Shown piece after piece: positions 36,514-45,186 of a DNA stretch of 64,000 bases (positions are counted from its first letter, which is position 1; every line of letters begins with the position of its first letter). The notes under the pieces were generated by a model that had not been told where the DNA came from, searched no databases, and was given only the letters and a program-made list of their open reading frames with translations. The DNA comes from Patiriisocius marinistellae (GTDB lineage Bacteria > Bacteroidota > Bacteroidia > Flavobacteriales > Flavobacteriaceae): assembly GCF_009014635.1 (NCBI RefSeq), contig NZ_BKCF01000006.1, positions 62,001 through 126,000 on the forward strand, in the 5' to 3' direction. The position numbers and the translations under genes were made by a program.

Positions 36514-36708
36514 TTTTCTCTATTTCTGAAATTTTAAAAAATTAAAGAAATTAAATTTCCATACTAAATAGTAGTAATTTCCCCTATCAAATGTTTTACT
36601 AATAGCAACTTTCTCTTCTTTGTTTAGTAATAGAAAACAATGCTTATTTTTAACATAAAACCCACTTTCTTAACACACTGTCTCATTTTTAATTCAGTCT
36701 ATAAATAG

Positions 36709-36716
36709 TACCTTTG
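36709..36716 (+). promoter_or_regulatory. -7 box (TACCTTTG) of uvrA
   Basis: TACCTTTG matches TAnnTTTG exactly, six bases before the ATG at 36723. The TTG inside the box is the first possible start of the frame and should not be used. I see no SOS-type operator. Confidence 0.6.
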
Positions 36717-36722
36717 CACGCT

Positions 36723-39578
36723 ATGGCAAAAAACGAAGATGTTATTGAGGTTTTAGGGGCACGTGTTCATAATTTAAAGAACATTGATGTCACTATTCCC
36801 CGTGAAAAACTTGTAGTTATTACAGGACTTTCTGGTAGTGGAAAATCATCACTTGCTTTCGATACAATTTATGCAGAAGGCCAACGCCGTTATATTGAAA
36901 CTTTCTCTGCCTATGCTAGACAATTTCTAGGTAGTCTAGAGCGCCCAGATGTTGATAAAATAGAGGGGCTTTCTCCCGTAATTGCTATTGAGCAAAAAAC
37001 GACGAGTAAAAGTCCGCGTTCAACAGTAGGAACAATCACAGAGATTTACGATTTCCTCCGTCTTTTATATGCACGTGCTAGTGACGCTTACAGTTACAAT
37101 ACGGGTAAAAAAATGGTTAGTTATAGCGATGACCAAATTAAGGAACTCATTTTAACTGAGTTTGCTGGCAAAAAAATAAGTATTCTAGCTCCTATTATTC
37201 GTTCAAGGAAAGGACATTATCGTGAGCTTTTTGAGCAAATAGCCAAACAAGGATTTGTCAAAGTACGAGTTGATGGTGAAGTGCTAGATATTGTAAAGGG
37301 GATGAAAATTGACCGTTACAAAACACATGATATTGAAACTGTAATCGACCGTCTTAAAATACCCATAACTCCATCAACAGATGGTGATGATGGTAAACGA
37401 CTGTCTGAAAGTATTACAACAGCTATGTATCAAGGCGATGATGTTTTAATGGTACTTGATAACGATACAAACGAAGCACGATTTTTTAGTCGCTCTTTAA
37501 TGTGTCCTGAAAGTGGCATCTCATACCCTAATCCTGAACCCAATAATTTCTCTTTTAACTCTCCAAAAGGAATGTGTCCCAATTGTAAAGGACTAGGAGA
37601 ATTACACGAGGTTAATTTAAGTAAAGTTGTTCCAGATGATTCTGTTTCTATTAAAAATGGAGCTTTAGCACCCCACGGACCTCAAAAAAATAATTGGATT
37701 TTCAAACAACTTGAGTTAATTGCACAGCGCTATAAGTTTAAATTGACAGATGCTTTTTCAAAAATCCCTAAAGAAGCACAAACATTAATTTTTCATGGCG
37801 GAAATGACAAATTTGATGTTGAATCAAAAACCTTAGGCATCACTCGCAATTATAAAATAGAGTTTGAGGGTGTCGCAACTTTTTTACAAAACACTTACGA
37901 CGCTGCAGAAACAACATCTTTAAAGAGATGGGCAAAAGAGTACATGGATAAAATTAAATGTCCAGAATGCGGAGGAAGCCGCTTGCGTAAAGAATCCCTT
38001 TATTTTAAAGTAAACGGAAAAAATATTGCCGAGCTTGCTCACATGGATGTTGTAGAATTAGCAGCATGGTTTGAAAATATTGAAGCAGATTTAAGCGAAA
38101 CGCAACTAAAGATAGCAAGCGAAATTGTGAAAGAAGTTCGTACTCGTTTACAATTTTTAGTTGATGTAGGATTAACCTATTTGGCTCTTGACAGAAGTTC
38201 AAAATCTCTTTCAGGTGGTGAAGCACAACGCATACGACTTGCAACGCAAATAGGCTCTCAGCTCGTGGGAGTTCTTTATATTCTTGACGAGCCTAGTATA
38301 GGGCTACATCAGCGAGACAATCAAAAATTGATAAATTCGTTAATTTCATTGCGTGATATTGGAAACTCTGTAATTGTTGTGGAGCATGATAAAGATATGA
38401 TTGAAAGTGCAGACCACGTCATTGACATTGGTCCTGCTGCTGGAAAACATGGTGGCGAAATTGTGAGCGAAGGAACACCTGCTGAAATTTTAAAACACAA
38501 CACACTTACTGCTGCGTATTTAAATGGATCAAAACAAATTGAGATTCCAGAAAAGAGACGCGAAGGAAACGGGAAATTTTTAGAGCTCACTGGAGCGACC
38601 GGAAATAATTTAAAAAATGTTTCGATTAAAATTCCACTGGGAGTTATGGTTGGAGTCACAGGGGTTTCAGGAAGTGGAAAATCTACATTGATTAATGAAA
38701 CCCTCTACCCTATTTTAAACGCCTATTACTTTAACGGTGTTAAGAAACCAATGCCTTATAAAAAAATTAAAGGGCTTGACCATATTGACAAAGTAATTGA
38801 TATTAATCAATCCCCCATTGGGAGAACACCGCGCTCAAATCCAGCTACTTACACAGGTTTATTTTCTGAAATAAGAAGCCTTTTTGCAAAAGTGCCCGAG
38901 GCATTAATACGCGGCTACAAACCAGGACGTTTTAGTTTTAATGTAAAAGGTGGTCGTTGCGAAACTTGTCGAGGTGGAGGATTAAGAGTTATTGAAATGA
39001 ATTTCCTTCCAGATGTGTATGTTGAATGTGAAACCTGCCAAGGAAAACGTTTTAATAGAGAAACATTAGAAATAAGATATAAAGGAAAGTCGATATCTGA
39101 CGTACTCGAAATGACAATTAATGACGCATGCGACTTTTTTGAAGCTATTCCTAAAATTTTTAGGAAAGTAAAAACAATTAGAGACGTAGGTTTAGGTTAT
39201 ATTACACTCGGACAACAAAGCACAACTTTATCTGGTGGTGAAGCACAACGTATAAAACTTGCAACTGAACTTTCTAAAAGAGATACTGGTAATACATTTT
39301 ATATTCTTGATGAGCCCACCACAGGACTTCATTTTGAAGATATTAGAGTATTAATGATTGTACTTCAAAAACTTGTTAAAAAAGGAAATACAGTTTTAAT
39401 CATTGAACATAATCTAGATGTTGTAAAAACTGTCGATTATATTATCGATATTGGGCCTGAGGGTGGAAAAAATGGAGGAACTGTAATGGCAAAAGGAACT
39501 CCTGAACAAGTAATCAAAAATAAAAAAAGTTACACTGCTAAGTTCTTAGCTAAGGAAATGCATGTTGCTGTTAACTAA
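36723..39578 (+). CDS. uvrA: UvrABC excision nuclease subunit A
   Basis: UvrA is the damage-sensing ABC ATPase that loads UvrB in nucleotide excision repair. From the ATG at 36723 it has 951 residues. Both ATPase modules are complete: Walker [10 protein letters not shown] near 35 and GVSGSGKST near 640, signature LSGGEAQRI in both halves, and Walker B ILDEPS and ILDEPT. The zinc sites [22 protein letters not shown] and CETCQGKR are visible, as is the insertion domain. Length is standard. The longer frame from TTG 36714 begins inside the -7 box. It is followed 55 bases later by a LOG-family gene. Confidence 0.97.
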   Translation: MAKNEDVIEVLGARVHNLKNIDVTIPREKLVVITGLSGSGKSSLAFDTIYAEGQRRYIETFSAYARQFLGSLERPDVDKIEGLSPVIAIEQKTTSKSPRSTVGTITEIYDFLRLLYARASDAYSYNTGKKMVSYSDDQIKELILTEFAGKKISILAPIIRSRKGHYRELFEQIAKQGFVKVRVDGEVLDIVKGMKIDRYKTHDIETVIDRLKIPITPSTDGDDGKRLSESITTAMYQGDDVLMVLDNDTNEARFFSRSLMCPESGISYPNPEPNNFSFNSPKGMCPNCKGLGELHEVNLSKVVPDDSVSIKNGALAPHGPQKNNWIFKQLELIAQRYKFKLTDAFSKIPKEAQTLIFHGGNDKFDVESKTLGITRNYKIEFEGVATFLQNTYDAAETTSLKRWAKEYMDKIKCPECGGSRLRKESLYFKVNGKNIAELAHMDVVELAAWFENIEADLSETQLKIASEIVKEVRTRLQFLVDVGLTYLALDRSSKSLSGGEAQRIRLATQIGSQLVGVLYILDEPSIGLHQRDNQKLINSLISLRDIGNSVIVVEHDKDMIESADHVIDIGPAAGKHGGEIVSEGTPAEILKHNTLTAAYLNGSKQIEIPEKRREGNGKFLELTGATGNNLKNVSIKIPLGVMVGVTGVSGSGKSTLINETLYPILNAYYFNGVKKPMPYKKIKGLDHIDKVIDINQSPIGRTPRSNPATYTGLFSEIRSLFAKVPEALIRGYKPGRFSFNVKGGRCETCRGGGLRVIEMNFLPDVYVECETCQGKRFNRETLEIRYKGKSISDVLEMTINDACDFFEAIPKIFRKVKTIRDVGLGYITLGQQSTTLSGGEAQRIKLATELSKRDTGNTFYILDEPTTGLHFEDIRVLMIVLQKLVKKGNTVLIIEHNLDVVKTVDYIIDIGPEGGKNGGTVMAKGTPEQVIKNKKSYTAKFLAKEMHVAVN

Positions 39579-39633
39579 AAAATAAAGTTTAATTCTGATA
39601 TATTTCAGAAGAAAAAAGAAATAAGAAGTTAGT

Positions 39634-40323
39634 ATGAGAAACGAACAAACTCCAAAAAACTGGAATCAAGTAAAAACAAATGACTCGTGGGCGATTTTTA
39701 AAATCATGGGAGAATTTGTAAATGGCTATGAAAAAATGAGCCGTATAGGACCTTGTGTTTCAATTTTTGGTTCTGCGCGTACAAAGCCAGATCATAAATA
39801 TTATAAACTAGCTGAGAGTATTGCAAAACGTATTACCGAAAGCGGTTATGGAGTTATTACTGGTGGTGGTCCTGGGATTATGGAAGCGGGAAACAAAGGT
39901 GCACACCTTGCAGGTGGAACTTCTGTAGGATTAAATATTACATTACCTTTTGAGCAACACGACAATCCATATATTGACAGCGATAAAAGTATTGATTTTG
40001 ATTACTTTTTTGTTCGTAAAGTAATGTTTGTAAAATACTCTCAAGGATTTGTAGTAATGCCTGGCGGTATGGGAACACTAGACGAGTTTTTTGAAGCTTT
40101 TACTTTGATACAAACACATAAAATTGATAAATTTCCTATTATACTTGTAGGAACTTCTTTTTGGACTGGGTTAATGGACTGGATTAAAAATACCGTGCTT
40201 GAACAAAATAACAATATAAGCCCTGGCGATTTAGATTTGATACACATTGTAGATACTGAAGATGAAGTTTTAGAAATTTTAAATAGTTTCTATGATGAAT
40301 ATAATTTAAGCCCTAATTTTTAA
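39634..40323 (+). CDS. LOG family protein (TIGR00730 Rossmann fold; cytokinin-riboside phosphoribohydrolase type)
   Basis: LOG proteins hydrolyse nucleoside 5'-monophosphates, releasing the base. The 229-residue protein has SIFGSARTKPD near 47, GGGPGIMEAGNKGA near 78 and the signature PGGMGTLDEFFEA near 140, the defining motifs of this family, which is sometimes mislabelled lysine decarboxylase. Length is normal. The start region contains ATTTCAGAAG, a copy of the recurring word. It lies between uvrA and the T9SS nuclease gene on the same strand. Confidence 0.92.
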   Translation: MRNEQTPKNWNQVKTNDSWAIFKIMGEFVNGYEKMSRIGPCVSIFGSARTKPDHKYYKLAESIAKRITESGYGVITGGGPGIMEAGNKGAHLAGGTSVGLNITLPFEQHDNPYIDSDKSIDFDYFFVRKVMFVKYSQGFVVMPGGMGTLDEFFEAFTLIQTHKIDKFPIILVGTSFWTGLMDWIKNTVLEQNNNISPGDLDLIHIVDTEDEVLEILNSFYDEYNLSPNF

Positions 40324-40343
40324 TAGTACAACTCCCCTATTCA

Positions 40344-41585
40344 ATGTTAAAATTTATTTTTACAACAGCATTAGTTTTTTCATCATTGTTAAGTTTTGGG
40401 CAAACCGAAATCAAAACAATGTTTTACAACCTGCTAGAGTTTCCTGAAGCACTACCCCAAAATAGAGAAGCTATTTTAAAGGATATTCTTAATGAATACA
40501 ACCCAGATGTTTTTATGATTTGCGAGTTGCAGAGCCAAGAAGGAGCAGATTTAATTTTAAATAGCTCACTTAATGATGAAGATAGTGATTTTGCAGCAGC
40601 CCCTTATTTTGAAAATCAATCTAGCGGTGCAGATTTACAGCAATTATTATTCTATCGTAAAAATATGTTCACATTAGAGAATACAGCAATTATAACAACT
40701 CCAGTGCGTGATATTAACAGATATGATCTAAAATTGAGCACTCTAGATGGAGATACAGACCCAGTAATTATTAATACATATGTTACACATTTAAAATCAA
40801 GTCAAGGTAGTGCAAATCAAACACTACGACTTGAAATGGTGCAAGAATTTACAGAAGATATTGAGTCACTCGACCCCAATGCTTTTGTGTTATTTGCGGG
40901 AGATTTTAACCTTTACACGTCAACTGAACCTGCCTATGGTGCATTATTAAACCCTACTAACAATGTGGTAATGGTTGACCCAATTGACACACCAGGCTCT
41001 TGGAATAATAACGAAGATTTTGCGGGTATTCACACCCAAAGTACACGAATAAGCTCAAGTGGTTTTGGTGCTGGTGCTGGAGGTGGCCTTGATGACAGGT
41101 TTGATTTTATCTTAATGTCTCAATCTATGCAAACAAACCCTACCTTGCGCTATGTTGAAGGCACTTACAAATCCTTTGGGAATAATGCAAATTGCTATAA
41201 CAATCGTATTGATGCCTTTGAGTGCGATGGCGAATTTAGTTTACAATTGCGCAGTAGTTTATACAATATGAGTGACCATTTACCTGTAGTAATGAGCCTA
41301 GAAACAAATAAAGAAATTGTTATTTTAAATACGCCTGTTAATGAAGTTGCAACAAATTTTATTTTAAAAAGCACAATAGTTTCTGAAATTTTAGAAATTG
41401 AAACCTTGGGTGATACAGATATTACATTTAGTATTTATAATACTTTAGGGCAGAAAATTACCGAAACATCAAATAAAAATCAAACAACCACCGTTATTAA
41501 CATAGCGCATCTTCCGCAAGGAGTTTATTACCTAACAAACAACCAGTCTTCCACCCAAACTATTAAATTCTTGAAGACTTTTTGA
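40344..41585 (+). CDS. Secreted endonuclease/exonuclease/phosphatase-family protein with T9SS sorting domain
   Basis: The 413-residue protein has a signal peptide (VFSSLLSFGQ), an EEP-fold catalytic domain (about 22-315) with MFYNLLEFPE, DVFMICELQ, FAGDFNLYT and MSDHLPVVM, and a C-terminal type IX secretion domain (about 335-413) with YNTLGQKI, LPQGVYYL and a final KFLKTF. EEP enzymes cleave phosphodiesters, for example in extracellular DNA; the substrate here is unknown. The protein should cross the outer membrane through T9SS and be released or anchored. Its stop codon overlaps the TTG start of the next gene. Confidence 0.92.
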   Translation: MLKFIFTTALVFSSLLSFGQTEIKTMFYNLLEFPEALPQNREAILKDILNEYNPDVFMICELQSQEGADLILNSSLNDEDSDFAAAPYFENQSSGADLQQLLFYRKNMFTLENTAIITTPVRDINRYDLKLSTLDGDTDPVIINTYVTHLKSSQGSANQTLRLEMVQEFTEDIESLDPNAFVLFAGDFNLYTSTEPAYGALLNPTNNVVMVDPIDTPGSWNNNEDFAGIHTQSTRISSSGFGAGAGGGLDDRFDFILMSQSMQTNPTLRYVEGTYKSFGNNANCYNNRIDAFECDGEFSLQLRSSLYNMSDHLPVVMSLETNKEIVILNTPVNEVATNFILKSTIVSEILEIETLGDTDITFSIYNTLGQKITETSNKNQTTTVINIAHLPQGVYYLTNNQSSTQTIKFLKTF

Positions 41586-44398
41586 AGCACATCTATCACA
41601 TTCTTAGCATTATTCTTGTCGCTACCACTTCTTCTTTGTGGTCGCAGCATACTATTATTATAGACGCAACCCTTGACCATACAAACCATACAATTTCAAT
41701 AATACAAGAAATTGAATTTGTAAATACATCAACAAAAGCGTTAGATACTATTTATTTCAATGATTGGGCAAATAGCTTTAGCCACAAAAAAACACCATTG
41801 GGAATAAGATTTGCTGAAAATTATGATGCCCCATTTCATTTTGAAAGAGATGAGGATCGTGGTCGAACAACAATTAACACTGTAACTAATTCTGGAAACA
41901 CAAGCTTAGTGTGGCAACGGGGCGAAGCCGTTGATATTTTAAAAGTAATCCCATTAAAACCAATTGCTCCTGGGGCCTCTTCAGTTTTTAAATTTGAATA
42001 TAGTGTAAAAGCACCAGATGACAAGTTTACACGTTTTGGGGTTGATAATAACGGAGATTACAAACTACGTTATTGGTATATTTCGCCAGCAGTTTTTGAT
42101 GGAACTTGGAAAGCTTTTAGTAATAAAAACACACAGGATCTTTTTACACAACCTTCAAACTTTGATGTAAAATTTAGAATTCCGTCAGGGCTACAGTTAA
42201 CTTCAAATTTAGATGTGGTTAATCAAACAACGGTGCGTGGCGTTACCACATTTTCGCTGAAAAGCAACCAAAGAATAAAAGCCGAAATTTTCATTAACAA
42301 AGAACCATTATTTGAATCAATAGTTACAGATAAAGTTGAAGTTGTTACAAATATTTACCAACGCAAAGTTACACCACCGGTGCGCGCTATAATGGTAGAT
42401 CGTGTGGTCCATTTTCTTGAAGAAAAGCTGGGTGAATATCCTTTTAAAAAAATTGTAGTAAGTGATGAAGACAATCGTAACAATCCTGTATATGGACTCA
42501 ATCAATTGCCTAGTTTTTTAAGCCCGTTTCCTAATGGGATTGAATACGACCTTGCGCAATTTAAAACAATGAGCCGTGAGTATATTGAAAATACATTATT
42601 GCTTAACCAACGAGAAGAATCTTGGTTAATTGGCGCTATTCAAATTCATCTAATGATGGAATACGTGGATACGTATTATCCTAATATGAAAATTTTAGGC
42701 GCATTAAGTGATTTTTGGATTATTAAATGGTCACACGTTTCTGACCTAGAATTTAATGACCAGTACCCATTGTTGTATATGAATATGGCACGCAACAATA
42801 TTCATCAACCTTTAACAACACCTAGGGATTCTTTAGTAAAATTTAATATGAATATTGCGAATGATTATTATGGTGGAAAAGGATTAGAATATTTAAAAGA
42901 CTTTTTAAGGGATAACACGCTAGGTAAAAGCATAAAGTCTTATTTTGATACGTACAAATTAAAGCCTACAAACGTTTCAAATTTTAGAGATATAATCTCT
43001 CAACAAACAGATAAAGATGTTTCGTGGTTTTTTAATGATTATGTAAATGAACGCTCCACGATAGATTTTAAGATTAAAAAAATTAAAAAAAGGGGCGACT
43101 CGCTAGATGTTACCATTTTAAATAAGCGAAATACAGTGATGCCTGTTTCTATATATGGTGTAAACAAAGATACCGTTTTGTTCAAAAAATGGACTTCTCC
43201 TATTGATAGTATCGCAACAATTACAGTACCTAGCCAAGGAATAAGAAGTTTAGAACTAAACCGCGACGGTGAAATAGCCGAATTTAATAGACGTAACAAT
43301 ACAAAAAAAGTATCAGGATTATTTAATAGACCTTTTCAGTTTAGACTTTTTCAAGATGCTGAAGATCACCGGTACAATCAATTGTTTTTTATGCCCATTT
43401 TTGAATTCAACTTATACGATGGATTCACTACCGGAATGAAATTATACAACAAAACCTTGTTGCCTAAAAATATTCATTACAAACTAGAACCACAATATGG
43501 GTATCGCTCAAAAAAATTAATAGGAAACGGAAATATTCAATACACAAATCAATTTGACAGTGGTCCTCTAAATGCGATGCGCTACGGCCTAAGCGGAAGT
43601 TACTACTCCTATGATGATGACCTATTTTACCGCAGGTATACACCTTACATGACGTTTGCTTTCAGAAATGAGGATTTAAGAAATAATGAAAAGCAATATA
43701 TAAATTTAAGAGCCGTAAATGTTTATAGAGATGAGAATGAAAACGACCCAAATCAAGAACCTAATTACAGTGTTTTTAATGCACAATATGTATATAGCAA
43801 CCCTAACCTAATTAATTATTTTAGAGGAGTTGTTGATTATCAAATTTCATCAAAATTCTCAAAAGCATCTGTCACTTTTGACTACAGAAAGTTATTTGTA
43901 AACAACCGTCAATTAAACGTTCGCCTATTTGCAGGAGCCTTTTTATTCAATGATACAAGAGAGCGCGAGGACTTTTTTAGTTTCTCTTTAGACCGCCCAA
44001 CAGATTATCTTTTTGAGTACAATTATTACGGAAGAAGTGAAGACACTGGTATTTTTAGCCAGCAATTAATAGTTGCTGAAGGTGGTTTTAAATCACAACT
44101 ACAGCCTGCATTTGCAAATAACTGGATTACAACTATCAATGCAAGTACAAATATCTGGAGATGGATATTAGTCTATGGAGATGCCGGGTTAGTAAACAAC
44201 ACACAGAGCGGCACAAAAGCTGTTTTTGATTCTGGGATTCGTATCAACTTAGTACAAGATTATTTTGAACTCTACTTCCCACTATATTCAAACTTAGGTT
44301 GGGAACCTGGCATGCCTAATTACGACCAGAAAATACGTTTTACCGTTACGCTGAGTCCTAAAACTTTATTAGGATTGTTTACTCGTGAGTGGTATTAG
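41582..44398 (+). CDS. M1-peptidase-like secreted protein with barrel-like C-terminus, catalytic motif lost
   Basis: The 938-residue protein starts at a TTG overlapping the previous stop (TTGA); it is supported because it gives a signal peptide (LSIILVATTSSLWS). The N-terminal half has the M1-type beta sandwich (TLDHTNHTISIIQEIEF, YFNDWANS). Where M1 enzymes have HExxH and a second glutamate, this one reads FKTMSREYIENTLLLNQREESWLIGAIQIHLMMEY, without zinc ligands. The C-terminal part (about 590-938) is rich in aromatic and alternating residues, as in outer-membrane barrels. It is probably a surface pseudo-enzyme. It seems coupled to the T9SS nuclease. Confidence 0.8.
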   Translation: MKHIYHILSIILVATTSSLWSQHTIIIDATLDHTNHTISIIQEIEFVNTSTKALDTIYFNDWANSFSHKKTPLGIRFAENYDAPFHFERDEDRGRTTINTVTNSGNTSLVWQRGEAVDILKVIPLKPIAPGASSVFKFEYSVKAPDDKFTRFGVDNNGDYKLRYWYISPAVFDGTWKAFSNKNTQDLFTQPSNFDVKFRIPSGLQLTSNLDVVNQTTVRGVTTFSLKSNQRIKAEIFINKEPLFESIVTDKVEVVTNIYQRKVTPPVRAIMVDRVVHFLEEKLGEYPFKKIVVSDEDNRNNPVYGLNQLPSFLSPFPNGIEYDLAQFKTMSREYIENTLLLNQREESWLIGAIQIHLMMEYVDTYYPNMKILGALSDFWIIKWSHVSDLEFNDQYPLLYMNMARNNIHQPLTTPRDSLVKFNMNIANDYYGGKGLEYLKDFLRDNTLGKSIKSYFDTYKLKPTNVSNFRDIISQQTDKDVSWFFNDYVNERSTIDFKIKKIKKRGDSLDVTILNKRNTVMPVSIYGVNKDTVLFKKWTSPIDSIATITVPSQGIRSLELNRDGEIAEFNRRNNTKKVSGLFNRPFQFRLFQDAEDHRYNQLFFMPIFEFNLYDGFTTGMKLYNKTLLPKNIHYKLEPQYGYRSKKLIGNGNIQYTNQFDSGPLNAMRYGLSGSYYSYDDDLFYRRYTPYMTFAFRNEDLRNNEKQYINLRAVNVYRDENENDPNQEPNYSVFNAQYVYSNPNLINYFRGVVDYQISSKFSKASVTFDYRKLFVNNRQLNVRLFAGAFLFNDTREREDFFSFSLDRPTDYLFEYNYYGRSEDTGIFSQQLIVAEGGFKSQLQPAFANNWITTINASTNIWRWILVYGDAGLVNNTQSGTKAVFDSGIRINLVQDYFELYFPLYSNLGWEPGMPNYDQKIRFTVTLSPKTLLGLFTREWY

Positions 44399-44863
44399 TC
44401 TGTTTTAGTTATTCTCTTCGGAAATATTAATTATTTACAACCTTTCTTGCTAGATTAGAGTATTTATAATCAAAAAAAATAAAGGAGGTTATATTGAAAT
44501 TACTTTATATCCAGATTATTTATTTCGATGTTAAAAAAATATGTTGAAGCTAAATTTAAAAGTAGTTTTTAAAAAATAAAGTTGAGTGAAGCAATTCAAA
44601 ACAATTAAAAAGTTATAAGGTATAAAGAAGTGAATAATAAGAAACCTATAATTATATGCTTAGAACTTGAAGCAACACTAAAGTACCCTGATTATGTTTT
44701 TATCATGCCCGTTTCAAAATTAAAATAGCTTCAAAATATAAGCGCAAAATATATAATTCATTAAATATTTAAAGATAAATGTACTTTTACAAAAAAAAAA
44801 TTAAGACTTGACGAAATTTAAAATAAATGCAAAATTTCGATCAACCATTTAACCTCCCCAAAA
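44399..44863. other. 465-base intergenic region with possible coding remnants
   Basis: No convincing gene. A small frame at 44630-44728 (GTG start, 32 codons) encodes ELEATLKYPDYVFIMPVSKL, and an upstream stretch near 44483-44530 encodes EITLYPDYLF, a similar phrase in another frame. They may be two worn copies of one segment, or chance. A CTTCGGAAAT copy of the recurring word lies at 44416-44425. No hairpin terminator or promoter is clear. Confidence 0.35.
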
Positions 44864-45082
44864 ATGCTCAACAACCCAAAACTTATCTTATTACTTTGTC
44901 TCACATTAGGACTAGCGCCATTTTTTCCAGAGCCACATATTTGGGGAAAGCTCAAATGGATTGCTGGCGGTGCAGAAGGTATGGTTCTCAAAGACTGGTT
45001 TGATGTTTTATTACACGGAGCGCCATTTATTTTATTAATCCGTATCGTTTTGCTGAAATTAGGGGCTTTTAATAAAAAATAA
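44864..45082 (+). CDS. Small membrane protein (often mis-named RND transporter)
   Basis: The 72-residue protein has two membrane helices: LILLLCLTLGLAPFFPEPH and a second near 48-65 (DWFDVLLHGAPFILLI). The phrase APFFPEPHIWGK is shared by a family of short proteins in Bacteroidota and other groups; databases sometimes call them RND transporter, which the size does not support. The ATG at 44864 gives a good signal-anchor. It is monocistronic, before the E1 dehydrogenase gene. The role is unknown. Confidence 0.8.
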   Translation: MLNNPKLILLLCLTLGLAPFFPEPHIWGKLKWIAGGAEGMVLKDWFDVLLHGAPFILLIRIVLLKLGAFNKK

Positions 45083-45125
45083 TAAATTTAACGCTATAAT
45101 TTTAAGAATACTGCAACATTTTAAC

Positions 45126-45157
45126 GTTGTTTTTTGTGTGGTTTTTAGCTACTTTTG
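45126..45157 (+). promoter_or_regulatory. Promoter of the E1 dehydrogenase gene: GTTG (-33) and TACTTTTG (-7)
   Basis: TACTTTTG at 45150-45157 matches TAnnTTTG and a GTTG at 45126-45129 lies 20 bases upstream, the usual spacing. The ATG follows at 45187. Confidence 0.6.
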
Positions 45158-45186
45158 TGAGTAATCAAATGACATAAATTTAAACT

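Noticed and set aside
44864-45082. RND transporter
   Set aside because: With 72 residues and two helices it cannot be an RND pump; the name is a database carry-over.
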